Assembly: GCF_019583405.1 (NCBI RefSeq) | Contig: NZ_SZUU01000003.1 | Location: 372,001 to 436,000 of the forward strand | Length of the DNA stretch: 64,000 nt | Reading direction: 5' to 3' | From: Bacteroides fragilis | GTDB lineage: Bacteria > Bacteroidota > Bacteroidia > Bacteroidales > Bacteroidaceae | Part shown: piece after piece, positions 9,137-18,152 of the stretch | How the letters are laid out: each line of letters begins with the position of its first letter | How positions within the stretch are numbered: position 1 is the first letter of the stretch | Made by a program: the position numbers and the translations under genes | The notes under the pieces: model-generated | The model's input: the letters and a program-made list of their open reading frames with translations, nothing else | Told to the model about the DNA's origin: nothing | The model's database searches: none

Positions 9137-9176
9137 TCAAAAAATCAATTCATGAACATTGAAAGTTAAGATAAAT

Positions 9177-9545
9177 ATGAAGGAGAAGAAACTTGGCGGT
9201 CGCCCTAAGTTGGCGAACTATCAGAAACGTACCAAATGTTTTCGGGTAATGTTTACCGAGAACGACTATATCTATATCCAATCCAAAGCGGAACAAGCTG
9301 GGTTGTCTGTCAATGAATTTTGCCATCAGGCTGCAATGGATTGTCCGGTCTGTCAGCGCATCAGTCCGGAAATGGCATCGGCAATTCGTGACCTTTCCGG
9401 CATTGCCAACAATGTCAATCAGATTGCCCATCAGATGCACACTTATGGTTTGGAAGCAGTCAAACAACAATGCTTTTCAATCATATCAGAAGTCAGTAGA
9501 ATTATCACTCAAGTAAAGAACAATAGCCATGATAGCGAAGATTAA
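9177..9545 (+). CDS. MobC-like relaxosome accessory protein
   Basis: A 122-residue protein from ATG 9177, starting MKEKKLGGRPKL. It has a basic N-terminus, a ribbon-helix-helix-like segment (CFRVMFTENDYIYIQSKAEQAGLSVNEFCHQAAM) and the C-terminal helix LSGIANNVNQIAHQMH typical of MobC/BmgB proteins. These bind oriT and help the relaxase nick one strand. An upstream in-frame TTG at 9159 is less likely. The gene overlaps the relaxase gene by 17 bases. Confidence 0.85.
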   Translation: MKEKKLGGRPKLANYQKRTKCFRVMFTENDYIYIQSKAEQAGLSVNEFCHQAAMDCPVCQRISPEMASAIRDLSGIANNVNQIAHQMHTYGLEAVKQQCFSIISEVSRIITQVKNNSHDSED

Positions 9546-10428
9546 AACAAGAGCAGATTTCGGAGGAATAGTGAATTACGCTAATGACCAAAAGAACAAG
9601 AAGAAATGTGCCATACTTTTAGCACACGAAGGTGTCTGTGTCATCAGTAATAAAACCATAGCCGATTCTTTTCAGATACAAGCGTCCATGCGCCTGAAAG
9701 TAAAAAGTCCGGTAAAACACGTATCACTTGCTTTCTCTTCGCAGGACATTAACCGTTTCCCCGATAACGAAGAAGGAGATGCACTGATGTTAGAGATTGC
9801 CAAGAAATGGATGGAACAAATGGGCATCCGCAATACTCAATATATTATAGCCCGACATCATGACACGAAACATCCTCATTGTCATTTGGTGTTCAATCGG
9901 ATAGACAATGAAGGCAATCTCATTTCTGATAGTAATGAAAGAATACGTAATACTAAGGTATGTCGGGCTTTGACGAAAGAATATGGACTGTATTTTGCTC
10001 CTAAGAATAGTAAAGCTAGAAACAAGAGTCGTTTGCGTCCTTATCAATTACGGAAGTATAATCTACGTTCTGCAACTCTTGATGCACTGGCTGTATCTCG
10101 CTCATGGAATGATTTTCTTGGCATTCTCAAAGGTCAGGGTATAGATATACGCTTTAATCGTATAGATAACTCTGATAAAATTCATGGCATATCATTCTGT
10201 CAAAATGAATATAGTATAGCCGGTTCTAAACTTGACCGTGATTTGAGTTTTAATAGCCTTTGTGCTACATTGGGTAATGTGGCAGCGGAACTGGTTGTTC
10301 AACCTCATCAAGCCATAACTCCCAGTGGAGGTGGAGGAGCAAGTAATGAACTGGGATGGCGAGACGACAAAGACAAGGATAACCAAAGAACCGAACCTTT
10401 TTATAAACCCTCAAAACGTAGAAGATAA
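9529..10428 (+). CDS. Relaxase / mobilization nuclease (MobB/BmgA type)
   Basis: A 299-residue relaxase that should nick oriT and stay bound to the 5' end for transfer. The metal-binding histidine motif is HPHCH at 115-119 within ARHHDTKHPHCHLVFNRI. Tyr17 in GGIVNYAND is the likely nucleophile. It fits the relaxase/mobilization nuclease family (Pfam Relaxase). The C-terminus is basic and Gly-rich (SGGGGAS, PSKRRR). It overlaps MobC by 17 bases and shares one base (TAATG) with the following membrane protein, so all three form one mobilization operon. Confidence 0.9.
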   Translation: MIAKIKTRADFGGIVNYANDQKNKKKCAILLAHEGVCVISNKTIADSFQIQASMRLKVKSPVKHVSLAFSSQDINRFPDNEEGDALMLEIAKKWMEQMGIRNTQYIIARHHDTKHPHCHLVFNRIDNEGNLISDSNERIRNTKVCRALTKEYGLYFAPKNSKARNKSRLRPYQLRKYNLRSATLDALAVSRSWNDFLGILKGQGIDIRFNRIDNSDKIHGISFCQNEYSIAGSKLDRDLSFNSLCATLGNVAAELVVQPHQAITPSGGGGASNELGWRDDKDKDNQRTEPFYKPSKRRR

Positions 10429-11081
10429 TGAAAGAAGATGTAGTAGCTGCAAATCTTGCAAATTTGCGCCAAAGTATCAACGAGCTAAAAGAGTGTATTG
10501 AAAAACAGAATACTACAATTCCCAAACCAGATCAGTCTGTAAAAATAGATTTTGACGAAAAGACCATTTATAATGGAGTCGCCAAAAGTTTCTGTACTTG
10601 TTGGAACGATGCGTTATCAGTGGTGAAGAAGCATATCTGGAAGCAACAATCGGACACATTGCCGTTCTCGCTATGGTTTCCGAAGCTTATTGAATTATTC
10701 AAGCAGAAGTCCAAATTTCTTGAATATCTTTATCGGCACGTTTGCGATTATAATCTTAATCGTATGACTATTGAAGCAAATACCGAAAGCATATTAAAAC
10801 GGCAGGATGAGATATTTGCAAAAATCAATGAGTTGAAAAATCCAGTAACGGTTATTCCACCCAATATCAATGGGATGTTTATACGGGGCTATCATATAAA
10901 ACTTCGATATGTCGTAGTGTTTGTTGTCATTATTGTTACGTGGGCTGTTGTAGCATCGGTTAGTAGCATGAAGCATCGAGAAGAAGCCTTTGCGTATTAT
11001 TCGATGTATCGGGCGGTGAAAGAACAGCATCAATGCTTGATGGAAAAAACAGGAATAGAACTAAAAAGAAATACGGAATAG
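10428..11081 (+). CDS. Membrane-anchored protein of the mobilization operon
   Basis: A 217-residue protein of unknown function. It has an N-terminal coiled-coil-like segment (NLRQSINELKECIEKQ), a soluble middle and one strong transmembrane segment near residues 160-180 (YVVVFVVIIVTWAVVASVSS), then a short charged tail. Its start overlaps the relaxase stop (TAATG). Proteins in this place may link the relaxosome to the membrane; that role is an inference from position. It converges with vsr, with only 27 bases between them. Confidence 0.6.
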   Translation: MKEDVVAANLANLRQSINELKECIEKQNTTIPKPDQSVKIDFDEKTIYNGVAKSFCTCWNDALSVVKKHIWKQQSDTLPFSLWFPKLIELFKQKSKFLEYLYRHVCDYNLNRMTIEANTESILKRQDEIFAKINELKNPVTVIPPNINGMFIRGYHIKLRYVVVFVVIIVTWAVVASVSSMKHREEAFAYYSMYRAVKEQHQCLMEKTGIELKRNTE

Positions 11082-11108
11082 TCATCGGAGAAAATAAGCG
11101 ACAGCACT

Positions 11109-11627
11109 TTATTGTTGCTTATTTCTTCCATAAGTCACTTCTGGTTCTGCCGCCACAAGTGTACTGTCTGTATCAGATAACTCGTATGTCTTGATTTTCC
11201 TATCTTCAAGAAAAATATGATTCAATGTATAAGCTAACGACTCAAGTGTTTGTATTCGGACCTTTGGCTTTAGTTGGCACTCCCAAATCGTGATACAATG
11301 CCAGCCCATAGCAGCAAGCTGGCATTGTTCTTTTTTATCTCGTTCCTTATTCCTTTTTATTTTGTTTGACCAAAAATCTATATTGGTTTTAGGTAAACGG
11401 AAATATTTGCAATTATCATGACCATGCCAAAAGCAACCGTTTACAAAAATGACAGTGCGATATTTGCGAAGCACCAAATCGGGATGACCGGGAAGGCGCG
11501 GATGATTTAGCCGATAGCGGAAGCCACGGCTAAAAAGGAACTTTCTCACCAGTATTTCAGGTTTTGTGTTCCTTCCTTTTATAGCGGACATACAACGATG
11601 GCGTTGTTCTTTAGTTAATTTATCCAT
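11109..11627 (-). CDS. vsr: Very short patch repair endonuclease Vsr
   Basis: A 172-residue DNA mismatch endonuclease that nicks beside T:G mismatches produced by deamination of 5-methylcytosine. The family signature is complete: MSAIKGRNTKPE at 13-24, HPRLPGHPDLVL with the catalytic Asp50, and FVNGCFWHGHDNCKYFRLPKTN with His68 and His70. It is the last gene of the minus-strand defence operon and follows the STAND gene by 73 bases. Two cytosine-C5 methyltransferases in the same operon explain its presence: it would repair mutations caused by their methylation. Confidence 0.94.
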   Translation of the reverse strand: MDKLTKEQRHRCMSAIKGRNTKPEILVRKFLFSRGFRYRLNHPRLPGHPDLVLRKYRTVIFVNGCFWHGHDNCKYFRLPKTNIDFWSNKIKRNKERDKKEQCQLAAMGWHCITIWECQLKPKVRIQTLESLAYTLNHIFLEDRKIKTYELSDTDSTLVAAEPEVTYGRNKQQ

Positions 11628-11700
11628 ATTTGTAAGGTGTATTCATAGAATAGACTTATTAGATTCTTGCAAAGCCATAAAAACAAAGGAAGAATAGTCA

Positions 11701-14700
11701 CTATCTCTCATGGGACGTTTTCATATATCCTGTTACTTTGCCTTTCTCATCCAATGTATAAGTTCCACTCACTACAAGCCACATAGGAAAATTAGGTACA
11801 TTATTATAACTATGTAGCCCTATAATGTTTTTTTCACCAAGTACATACCACAATATTTTCTTGTGATGTGTTTTGAGATAATCCAACAGGGCATCCTTCC
11901 GGACTAAAAGATTGTTTTTTGACTTCTCTACGGCTCTTGCATCGAAACAAATCACCTTGCCTTTTTCATTTAAGAATACCCCTTCCTCGTCTGCATATTG
12001 CATCCTAAGACCATCAAATAACTGTTTTGAAGGCATGAGACAGTAAAAGGATGTTTCTTTAGAATGGTCTTCTTCTGCCTCCCACAAATAACCGATTGTG
12101 GTTATCTCTACATGAGCTATGAACCGATTCGTTTTCTTGTCATATATGTCCCTCTTGGTAAGCCCTTTAATATCAAAATGTTTGTATGCTGATGACCAGT
12201 AATATTCACGATAAAACAATTCGTATTTATCAGAGTGTTCGGGCATCCATCTCCCACCAAAATTTTGTTTTGAAGCCCATTCACAAACGAGAGGGAACTC
12301 ATCCTCGTCAATGATGCAGCTTCTTACTTGATACCACAGGCTTTTGTATATGCAATCTTTGCCATGAGGTTCATTCCATTCTGGATAACATTCCAATGCA
12401 AGCCAATCGCATCCATCTGCATCTGTCAATTCTATAATTGGTTCGGCTGCTGGAATATCATCCTTTATATTAAGCCAATCAGACATTTTATGTCCCCAGT
12501 TAGCATACCTCCCTCCATACCACCAGAAATTTTCTTTGAAGTCTGGATCTTGACGATTCTCATTTACTCTAACAAGAGTTGTTGGATCTATATCACGAAC
12601 GGTTGGTTCCCAAGTTCCCTCATATTCTACGACATTATCACTCCATGAATATTCTAATTTTTCGAAATTATCTGCTACACGAGCTAACAATTCATGTAAG
12701 GCTAACCACTGATATTTCTTTCCAATTCGTTCATTGGGTATGGTTGAGCGTCCTCTTCCAGATCCAATTTCTTGGTCAAATGTACCATGCTTGTCTTCTT
12801 GGTATCCATACTTATCGATAATGAGTTTTATGGCCACATTACTCAGACGTTCTGCATCAATTCTCCAGTTGCTCAATGCGCTTTGAAATGTATACCTTCC
12901 AAAATCGCCATAAAGACCTATGGCTGAATGTTCTGTAAACATGGAAGTAAGCATGTTACACATACCCGGAGAATTCTTGTATTCCCCACATTCGTCTAAT
13001 ATAGACTTTATTTCCTCATCAGATACAGGAGTATAATCAAAAGAGCTATTATATGGTGGTCGTATTTTATTAATATCAACATTCAGTTTTTCTCCTATAA
13101 AAATAGCATATTCTATAACATTCCGTGCATAGTCACGCAGCAAGATGTGAGGGTAAACCTCACCCTCAACATTAAATACTGACGAATAAATGTATTGGCA
13201 CAAACTGGCCAAATATTCTTTTGATTTTGACCTCACGGCGCAGCCTAATGCTACACCATAAAGTCTTTCATGAATATATGGATCATCTACTTTTGAGAAC
13301 TTTTCCAAAAGTGGTATAAGTACCTGCATCCTATTATGCAGAAGTTGTACGAGGGCTTTTGTCGCTGTATCGCGTAGTTGTCGATTGGTACTTGCCAAAA
13401 ACCAAGAAAGTAAAGTAGCTCCCAACTCAGCAGACTCTTCATCCATATTGACCTTATCGCTTTCATCCCATGCCCAGTTAATAATATCTTTTATTATTTC
13501 ATCCTGATTGCTATAAATGCGATATAATGTAGGTGTCCACATGGCATCCCTGTCAGCTAACTGCATTGGTTCCAGCATTTTGTGAAGATAATTGGCATTA
13601 TAATAGTTCCCCGGATTAAATGCAACCTCTATAACGGTTCGAATAAAGCGGTCTCTGAATTGTTCATTACTTACAAATTCTGCAAAATATGTGTCAAGAT
13701 GTGAGTCTATTGTTCTTTCCTCCCTCCATGTTAAACTAGAAAGGACTGCATTTATAATGGCTTTATTACTATGGAAATTAGGTAATGAATCATATAATTC
13801 TATCCCCTTACATTCTGGCAATAAAATTGCCAGTGATTCCAATAATCCACCAACTACATAAGGAGATTTTATCGTTAGTACATATTCCTCTATAGCTTTA
13901 TCGTCAAATTGTAATTTATCTATTAGATATTCTGCTTGAAGAAAATTTTCAAATCGTTCATATGTGAAATATATGCACTCCTCGTACTTGCCAACCGTAT
14001 TATAAAAAACATTTTTGCTGAAAACACCTTCAGATATCAAACAATCCAATAATTCACCTTCTGTAAACACACGGGGATAAATATCGGAAAAGTTTTCTAT
14101 AGCAGTGTCTATTGGCATTTCATGCCTTCCTTCTTTAGCTGTGAATTCTATGTACTTACGGACAGCCTTATCTACACACTTGATTAATGGGGAATAATGT
14201 TTGGCTTTCCTGAGAGATTTTTCAATACCATCGAAAAACAAATTCATTATTGATGTTATACCTTTCACACCATCCGGTATCTTTTTATAACCATTGTTCT
14301 TCATTCCTTCACAGAACAAATGTAAAAATAGTGGATTTTTAAATTCGGGATTGAGGAGTGGAACAGAAGGATACAATATATCGTATTCCTTAAAATATAG
14401 TTGTACGGCTTTTTGTGTATTAGTCCCAAATCCATAATGTCTTGCCCACACACAATAATCATTTCCAAATTCTTCCCATGGAAGTATTGCAGGGGTATAT
14501 GATGTACGAATGCTCAAAACGAGTCCAAGCCACGGATGTTGTCGAATCCTATCAATAAAACTATGGATATTACTTTGCCAAATAGCCAGCCCGTGTCCCT
14601 CATTTATTGCATCTATGAAAATGATGATGCGATGTCCGGTTGATTCTGCCTTGGCTTCAAGCGTTTCTAATAACTCCTCCGAAGAACTGCTGAAGCTAAG

Positions 14701-15840
14701 CATTCTCATTATCTGAGTGAAAGGTTCTTCATCAGTAACAAATTTCTGCCCTAAAAAAAATAGACTAAACAGGTTCTCTTTTTGTCTTCTTTGAACAGTA
14801 TCAGCCATCAAATGCGACTTACCGACTCCAGCATCCCCTTCAAGTATTAAAATAGGGTCATTTACTAGCCTCATTATATCTTGATGCAAATCGTTGTGAA
14901 CGCGCAAAATATTTATACCTAGTTCAAATATGTTACTTGATGTTCTGTTTTCTTCTTCTGTTACACTTTCTTTTTCAACAATACTGTTGGCAATATCTTG
15001 AACAGTTTCTCCCAATAACATCAATGCTGACAATAATTCATTAAGAGGTATTTTATCTATACCGTTGATATTAATTTCCTTTATTTGTTTAATCGCATTG
15101 CGGACACTTTCTACTAAATTAATAATATCTTGACAATACTTATCTTTCTCTATTTTTCTACATGTATCTTCTGCTATTATCAGCTCCTTATCAAAAAAAT
15201 GTCTCAGTGAACTTCCTCGTGAAAGAACCTCGAAATATTGAACGGGTTCAACTTCAATATTCAGTTTAGGTGTATATCGTTTACCTAAATCTTTTATTGA
15301 ACCTGCATTAAATCGCATCATATCTTCATCTGAAAATTCGTGCTTTCCAAACCAAAATCGAAGTAGACCTTGATTAGAGGACTTTTGAAGTCTTTCTATT
15401 AAGTCTGATGCCCACCAAAAATCAAAAGTTACATGAGAATTTATCTTTGACCATCTTTCCACATATCCATCAATTCGCTCTTTCATACTCATTCTACCTG
15501 CGACATGAGCATCGGAGGGATCTGTGGGTACTGCTATGACATATCGTCTCAAATTGGGATGGGAATCGAGTGCCTCTTTTACAGACCTATCTATTTGTTG
15601 ATACTGTGAATCATCAAAAGCCTTACAAAAATATTTAGCTTGCCAAGCCACAATACTTCCATCTTCAAGAGTCCAGTAACATTCCACCCCTCCATCTGGC
15701 TTACCTTTGCGTACAAATGTCTTTGTACATGGAATTTCCTCTCTACGTGCCAACTGGCACACAAATTCTTCAAACCCTTCATTTGCAGACCCGTTTATGG
15801 ATCTAATATTATTGAAATCAATATTCAGCATAAATACCAC
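11701..15840 (-). CDS. PD-(D/E)xK nuclease - STAND NTPase fusion, Avs-like
   Basis: A 1379-residue protein in three parts. Residues 1-180 look like a restriction-endonuclease fold of the Mrr/Cap4 kind: Glu21/Glu24 in EGFEEF, Asp49 in KPDGGVE and the Q-x-K motif WQAK at 66-69. Residues about 300-480 are a STAND/NACHT-like NTPase with Walker A GDAGVGKS (335-342) and Walker B IIIFIDAINEG (405-415). The rest, about 850 residues, is mostly helical repeat-like and probably senses a target. This order (nuclease, STAND, long sensor) is that of Avs antiviral proteins, which oligomerise and activate the nuclease on binding a phage protein. It sits 41 bases after the McrC-like gene in the restriction operon. 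Membership of a particular Avs type cannot be settled by eye. Confidence 0.72.
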   Translation of the reverse strand: MVFMLNIDFNNIRSINGSANEGFEEFVCQLARREEIPCTKTFVRKGKPDGGVECYWTLEDGSIVAWQAKYFCKAFDDSQYQQIDRSVKEALDSHPNLRRYVIAVPTDPSDAHVAGRMSMKERIDGYVERWSKINSHVTFDFWWASDLIERLQKSSNQGLLRFWFGKHEFSDEDMMRFNAGSIKDLGKRYTPKLNIEVEPVQYFEVLSRGSSLRHFFDKELIIAEDTCRKIEKDKYCQDIINLVESVRNAIKQIKEININGIDKIPLNELLSALMLLGETVQDIANSIVEKESVTEEENRTSSNIFELGINILRVHNDLHQDIMRLVNDPILILEGDAGVGKSHLMADTVQRRQKENLFSLFFLGQKFVTDEEPFTQIMRMLSFSSSSEELLETLEAKAESTGHRIIIFIDAINEGHGLAIWQSNIHSFIDRIRQHPWLGLVLSIRTSYTPAILPWEEFGNDYCVWARHYGFGTNTQKAVQLYFKEYDILYPSVPLLNPEFKNPLFLHLFCEGMKNNGYKKIPDGVKGITSIMNLFFDGIEKSLRKAKHYSPLIKCVDKAVRKYIEFTAKEGRHEMPIDTAIENFSDIYPRVFTEGELLDCLISEGVFSKNVFYNTVGKYEECIYFTYERFENFLQAEYLIDKLQFDDKAIEEYVLTIKSPYVVGGLLESLAILLPECKGIELYDSLPNFHSNKAIINAVLSSLTWREERTIDSHLDTYFAEFVSNEQFRDRFIRTVIEVAFNPGNYYNANYLHKMLEPMQLADRDAMWTPTLYRIYSNQDEIIKDIINWAWDESDKVNMDEESAELGATLLSWFLASTNRQLRDTATKALVQLLHNRMQVLIPLLEKFSKVDDPYIHERLYGVALGCAVRSKSKEYLASLCQYIYSSVFNVEGEVYPHILLRDYARNVIEYAIFIGEKLNVDINKIRPPYNSSFDYTPVSDEEIKSILDECGEYKNSPGMCNMLTSMFTEHSAIGLYGDFGRYTFQSALSNWRIDAERLSNVAIKLIIDKYGYQEDKHGTFDQEIGSGRGRSTIPNERIGKKYQWLALHELLARVADNFEKLEYSWSDNVVEYEGTWEPTVRDIDPTTLVRVNENRQDPDFKENFWWYGGRYANWGHKMSDWLNIKDDIPAAEPIIELTDADGCDWLALECYPEWNEPHGKDCIYKSLWYQVRSCIIDEDEFPLVCEWASKQNFGGRWMPEHSDKYELFYREYYWSSAYKHFDIKGLTKRDIYDKKTNRFIAHVEITTIGYLWEAEEDHSKETSFYCLMPSKQLFDGLRMQYADEEGVFLNEKGKVICFDARAVEKSKNNLLVRKDALLDYLKTHHKKILWYVLGEKNIIGLHSYNNVPNFPMWLVVSGTYTLDEKGKVTGYMKTSHER

Positions 15841-15881
15841 TCCTATACAGCTCTTTTTTCACTTATGTGCATAATGCTCTA

Positions 15882-18125
15882 TTATTCTTTCTCTCTCATG
15901 CGCTCATGCTTATTCCCCTGCACAATACCTTTATCCATCATAACTATTTGGTCCAACTCCTCAAAAGTAGTATCAATAAACGTATAGTTTATCATCTTGC
16001 TTGTATTGATGGGTTGAATGTTGGCATATTGTTTACGGAAGTAGCGCAGTTCGAAGGCTAGGCGAAGGTCATCGACACTTTCTTCTCCATCGGTTTGTTT
16101 TGCTTCCTTTGACGTGATAGTCCTAACTCGCACAATTTCATAGACATCACGAATGCCTTCTCCCTTGAAGTAAGGCATGAAGTAATGTAGATTTTGCAGA
16201 GCAATAGTAGTAGGGAAATGACTGCCAGTGTAGTATAAAGTGGCATTACCGTCTTTGAAACTTTGCAAATAGCCTTTACGGCTACTATTAGTTACCAGCC
16301 CGATGAGTACACGGTTTCCTACTTCTACGAATGTTCCCTTTTGCGATATCACTTTAGAGATTGTCTCATGTGATTTTGTAGTGATAAGTTGTTCAACGAA
16401 CTGTTCCAATAGCTGACGATTATGTTGGTCTTTAGGACGAAGTGGGAATGCACCGATGTTCACGTCGTCTATAGTCTTACGGAATTTCGATACAGCAACA
16501 TCGGCTGGCTCGCCATCACCCGGGAACAGAATATAGCCGCCTATCACTTCTTTTTTCAAAGTATTCGATTGATAATCTTTATAATAGATGGCATCACGGT
16601 ATCTGTGCATTTGGTTGATAGCATCTTCCGGTGGAACGTCCACACCGTTTTTGTCTTTCCCGTCAATACGATATTTCGCATCAAACAGATAAGTCATTTT
16701 CATTCCTTCTTGCAAATCGTTTTTAGTCAGTTGCAGGACTATGTCCGGCTTTTGTGGTACGGTACGCACTACAAGGTCTTTCATTCCAATATCGCAATTC
16801 CCCTTGTCTGTGTTCTTGGGATTATAGACTAATTCTGCCAGTTCCACATTGTCTTTCTTGAAAAGGATACGGGAATGTTCTCCTTTGCCCAAATCCCACG
16901 TGAACAGGCCATTCATTTCCATACGGTTCTTATGGTCTATATCTTCATCAGACAAATGCAGTTTTTCTTTCACTATATGGCTTACTTCTATGAAACACCA
17001 TATTTCGTAGAGTGTCGCTATGTCTTTGGTCTGTAAACGGTATATGCCATCATTCAAAGAATAAGAGCGGCGGAGCAGGCTCCACGTGCGATATACCTGA
17101 CTATATCCGGTAGCTTTCTGCAAAACCAGACTTTCCTGATTCATTCCCTTATAATTTCCTACGGTACGGAAAAAGGGGTTTCGTTGCAAATGTTTTAGCG
17201 TTGCCAATGTGGCTTGCATGTCATCCTTCATCACATCCGAAGCATTCTTTACCGCTTCTATGCGCTTCTTCAAGACTGTGTATTTATCCGTAATCTGTCC
17301 AAGAGCGAATTTCAAGAACCTATTTTCCTGCGTGTCATTTGTTCGGACGCGTTCTTCTACACGATATAAGTGAGAGCTGTCCTGTCTGTGTTCTGCCAAT
17401 TCGTTTTCTATGCAAGAGGGGACAAATGTCAGCTTATCGGCACGTTTGTAAGTCTCTTTTCCGTGTAACCGATGTCTTGGACGGTCAATGATGTTTTTGC
17501 AGGCCTTTATGAATTTCTTTTGCTCATTGGCAAATACGCTCCACCAGATTATTTCCGGAGTCTCACCGTTTGCATCGGGCGAAAAGCCATGAAAGGTTCT
17601 TCGCATATAGTCGAGCGAAAGCATTCTGTACTCTTGTTCAATATCCTCTATAATGGCTTTCCAATGCTCGTGATAGTTGAGCTTTGTACTCAACACTTCA
17701 AAAGAGAAGACAAAACTGCGGGTTTCTGCTCCCACTTGATACATGAGTTGTATTTCGCTGCGTCCAACCTCATTGCCATAATTCAAGAAACCTGCCAATA
17801 TCTGTCTGCGGAAAGTGAATTTTTCATTTTCACTCTGGAGAGTGGAGCCAAACTTAGCCTTTTTCACATAGTTCTTGAATTCCACCCAAATAGGATAATC
17901 GGTGTTGTCGAAAAATATGGCAGGAGCTTGTTGGCTGTTTTCAATCGTAATTTCTTTTCCGGCATAGTTGCTCAGGATAACGGATGATACACCTTCTGAC
18001 CAAGAATAAGTGGAGTGTAAGCATTCTTCTCCAATATTACTCTTGGCTTTTTGCCAAATGCCATCGAATTTTGCACATTCGACAATCATTTCAAAATCCT
18101 GATGCTTTATGGTAAGCAGTTCCAT
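15882..18125 (-). CDS. McrC-like restriction nuclease subunit (DUF2357)
   Basis: A 747-residue protein of the McrC/DUF2357 kind, the nuclease partner of the McrB-like GTPase encoded just upstream. The C-terminal PD-(D/E)xK centre shows Glu374 (TLYEIWCF), Asp461 (KPDIVLQL) and Asp482-Ala-Lys484 (FDAKYRI), with the helical element INQMHRYRDAIYY following. The N-terminal 350 residues carry DUF2357-like sequence. It starts 27 bases after the McrB stop. Longer than E. coli McrC (about 350 residues), it resembles the R2-type subunits of LlaJI/BsuMI-like systems. Confidence 0.85.
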   Translation of the reverse strand: MELLTIKHQDFEMIVECAKFDGIWQKAKSNIGEECLHSTYSWSEGVSSVILSNYAGKEITIENSQQAPAIFFDNTDYPIWVEFKNYVKKAKFGSTLQSENEKFTFRRQILAGFLNYGNEVGRSEIQLMYQVGAETRSFVFSFEVLSTKLNYHEHWKAIIEDIEQEYRMLSLDYMRRTFHGFSPDANGETPEIIWWSVFANEQKKFIKACKNIIDRPRHRLHGKETYKRADKLTFVPSCIENELAEHRQDSSHLYRVEERVRTNDTQENRFLKFALGQITDKYTVLKKRIEAVKNASDVMKDDMQATLATLKHLQRNPFFRTVGNYKGMNQESLVLQKATGYSQVYRTWSLLRRSYSLNDGIYRLQTKDIATLYEIWCFIEVSHIVKEKLHLSDEDIDHKNRMEMNGLFTWDLGKGEHSRILFKKDNVELAELVYNPKNTDKGNCDIGMKDLVVRTVPQKPDIVLQLTKNDLQEGMKMTYLFDAKYRIDGKDKNGVDVPPEDAINQMHRYRDAIYYKDYQSNTLKKEVIGGYILFPGDGEPADVAVSKFRKTIDDVNIGAFPLRPKDQHNRQLLEQFVEQLITTKSHETISKVISQKGTFVEVGNRVLIGLVTNSSRKGYLQSFKDGNATLYYTGSHFPTTIALQNLHYFMPYFKGEGIRDVYEIVRVRTITSKEAKQTDGEESVDDLRLAFELRYFRKQYANIQPINTSKMINYTFIDTTFEELDQIVMMDKGIVQGNKHERMREKE

Positions 18126-18152
18126 TTTCTCTTACTGGTTGTCTAATAGCTT

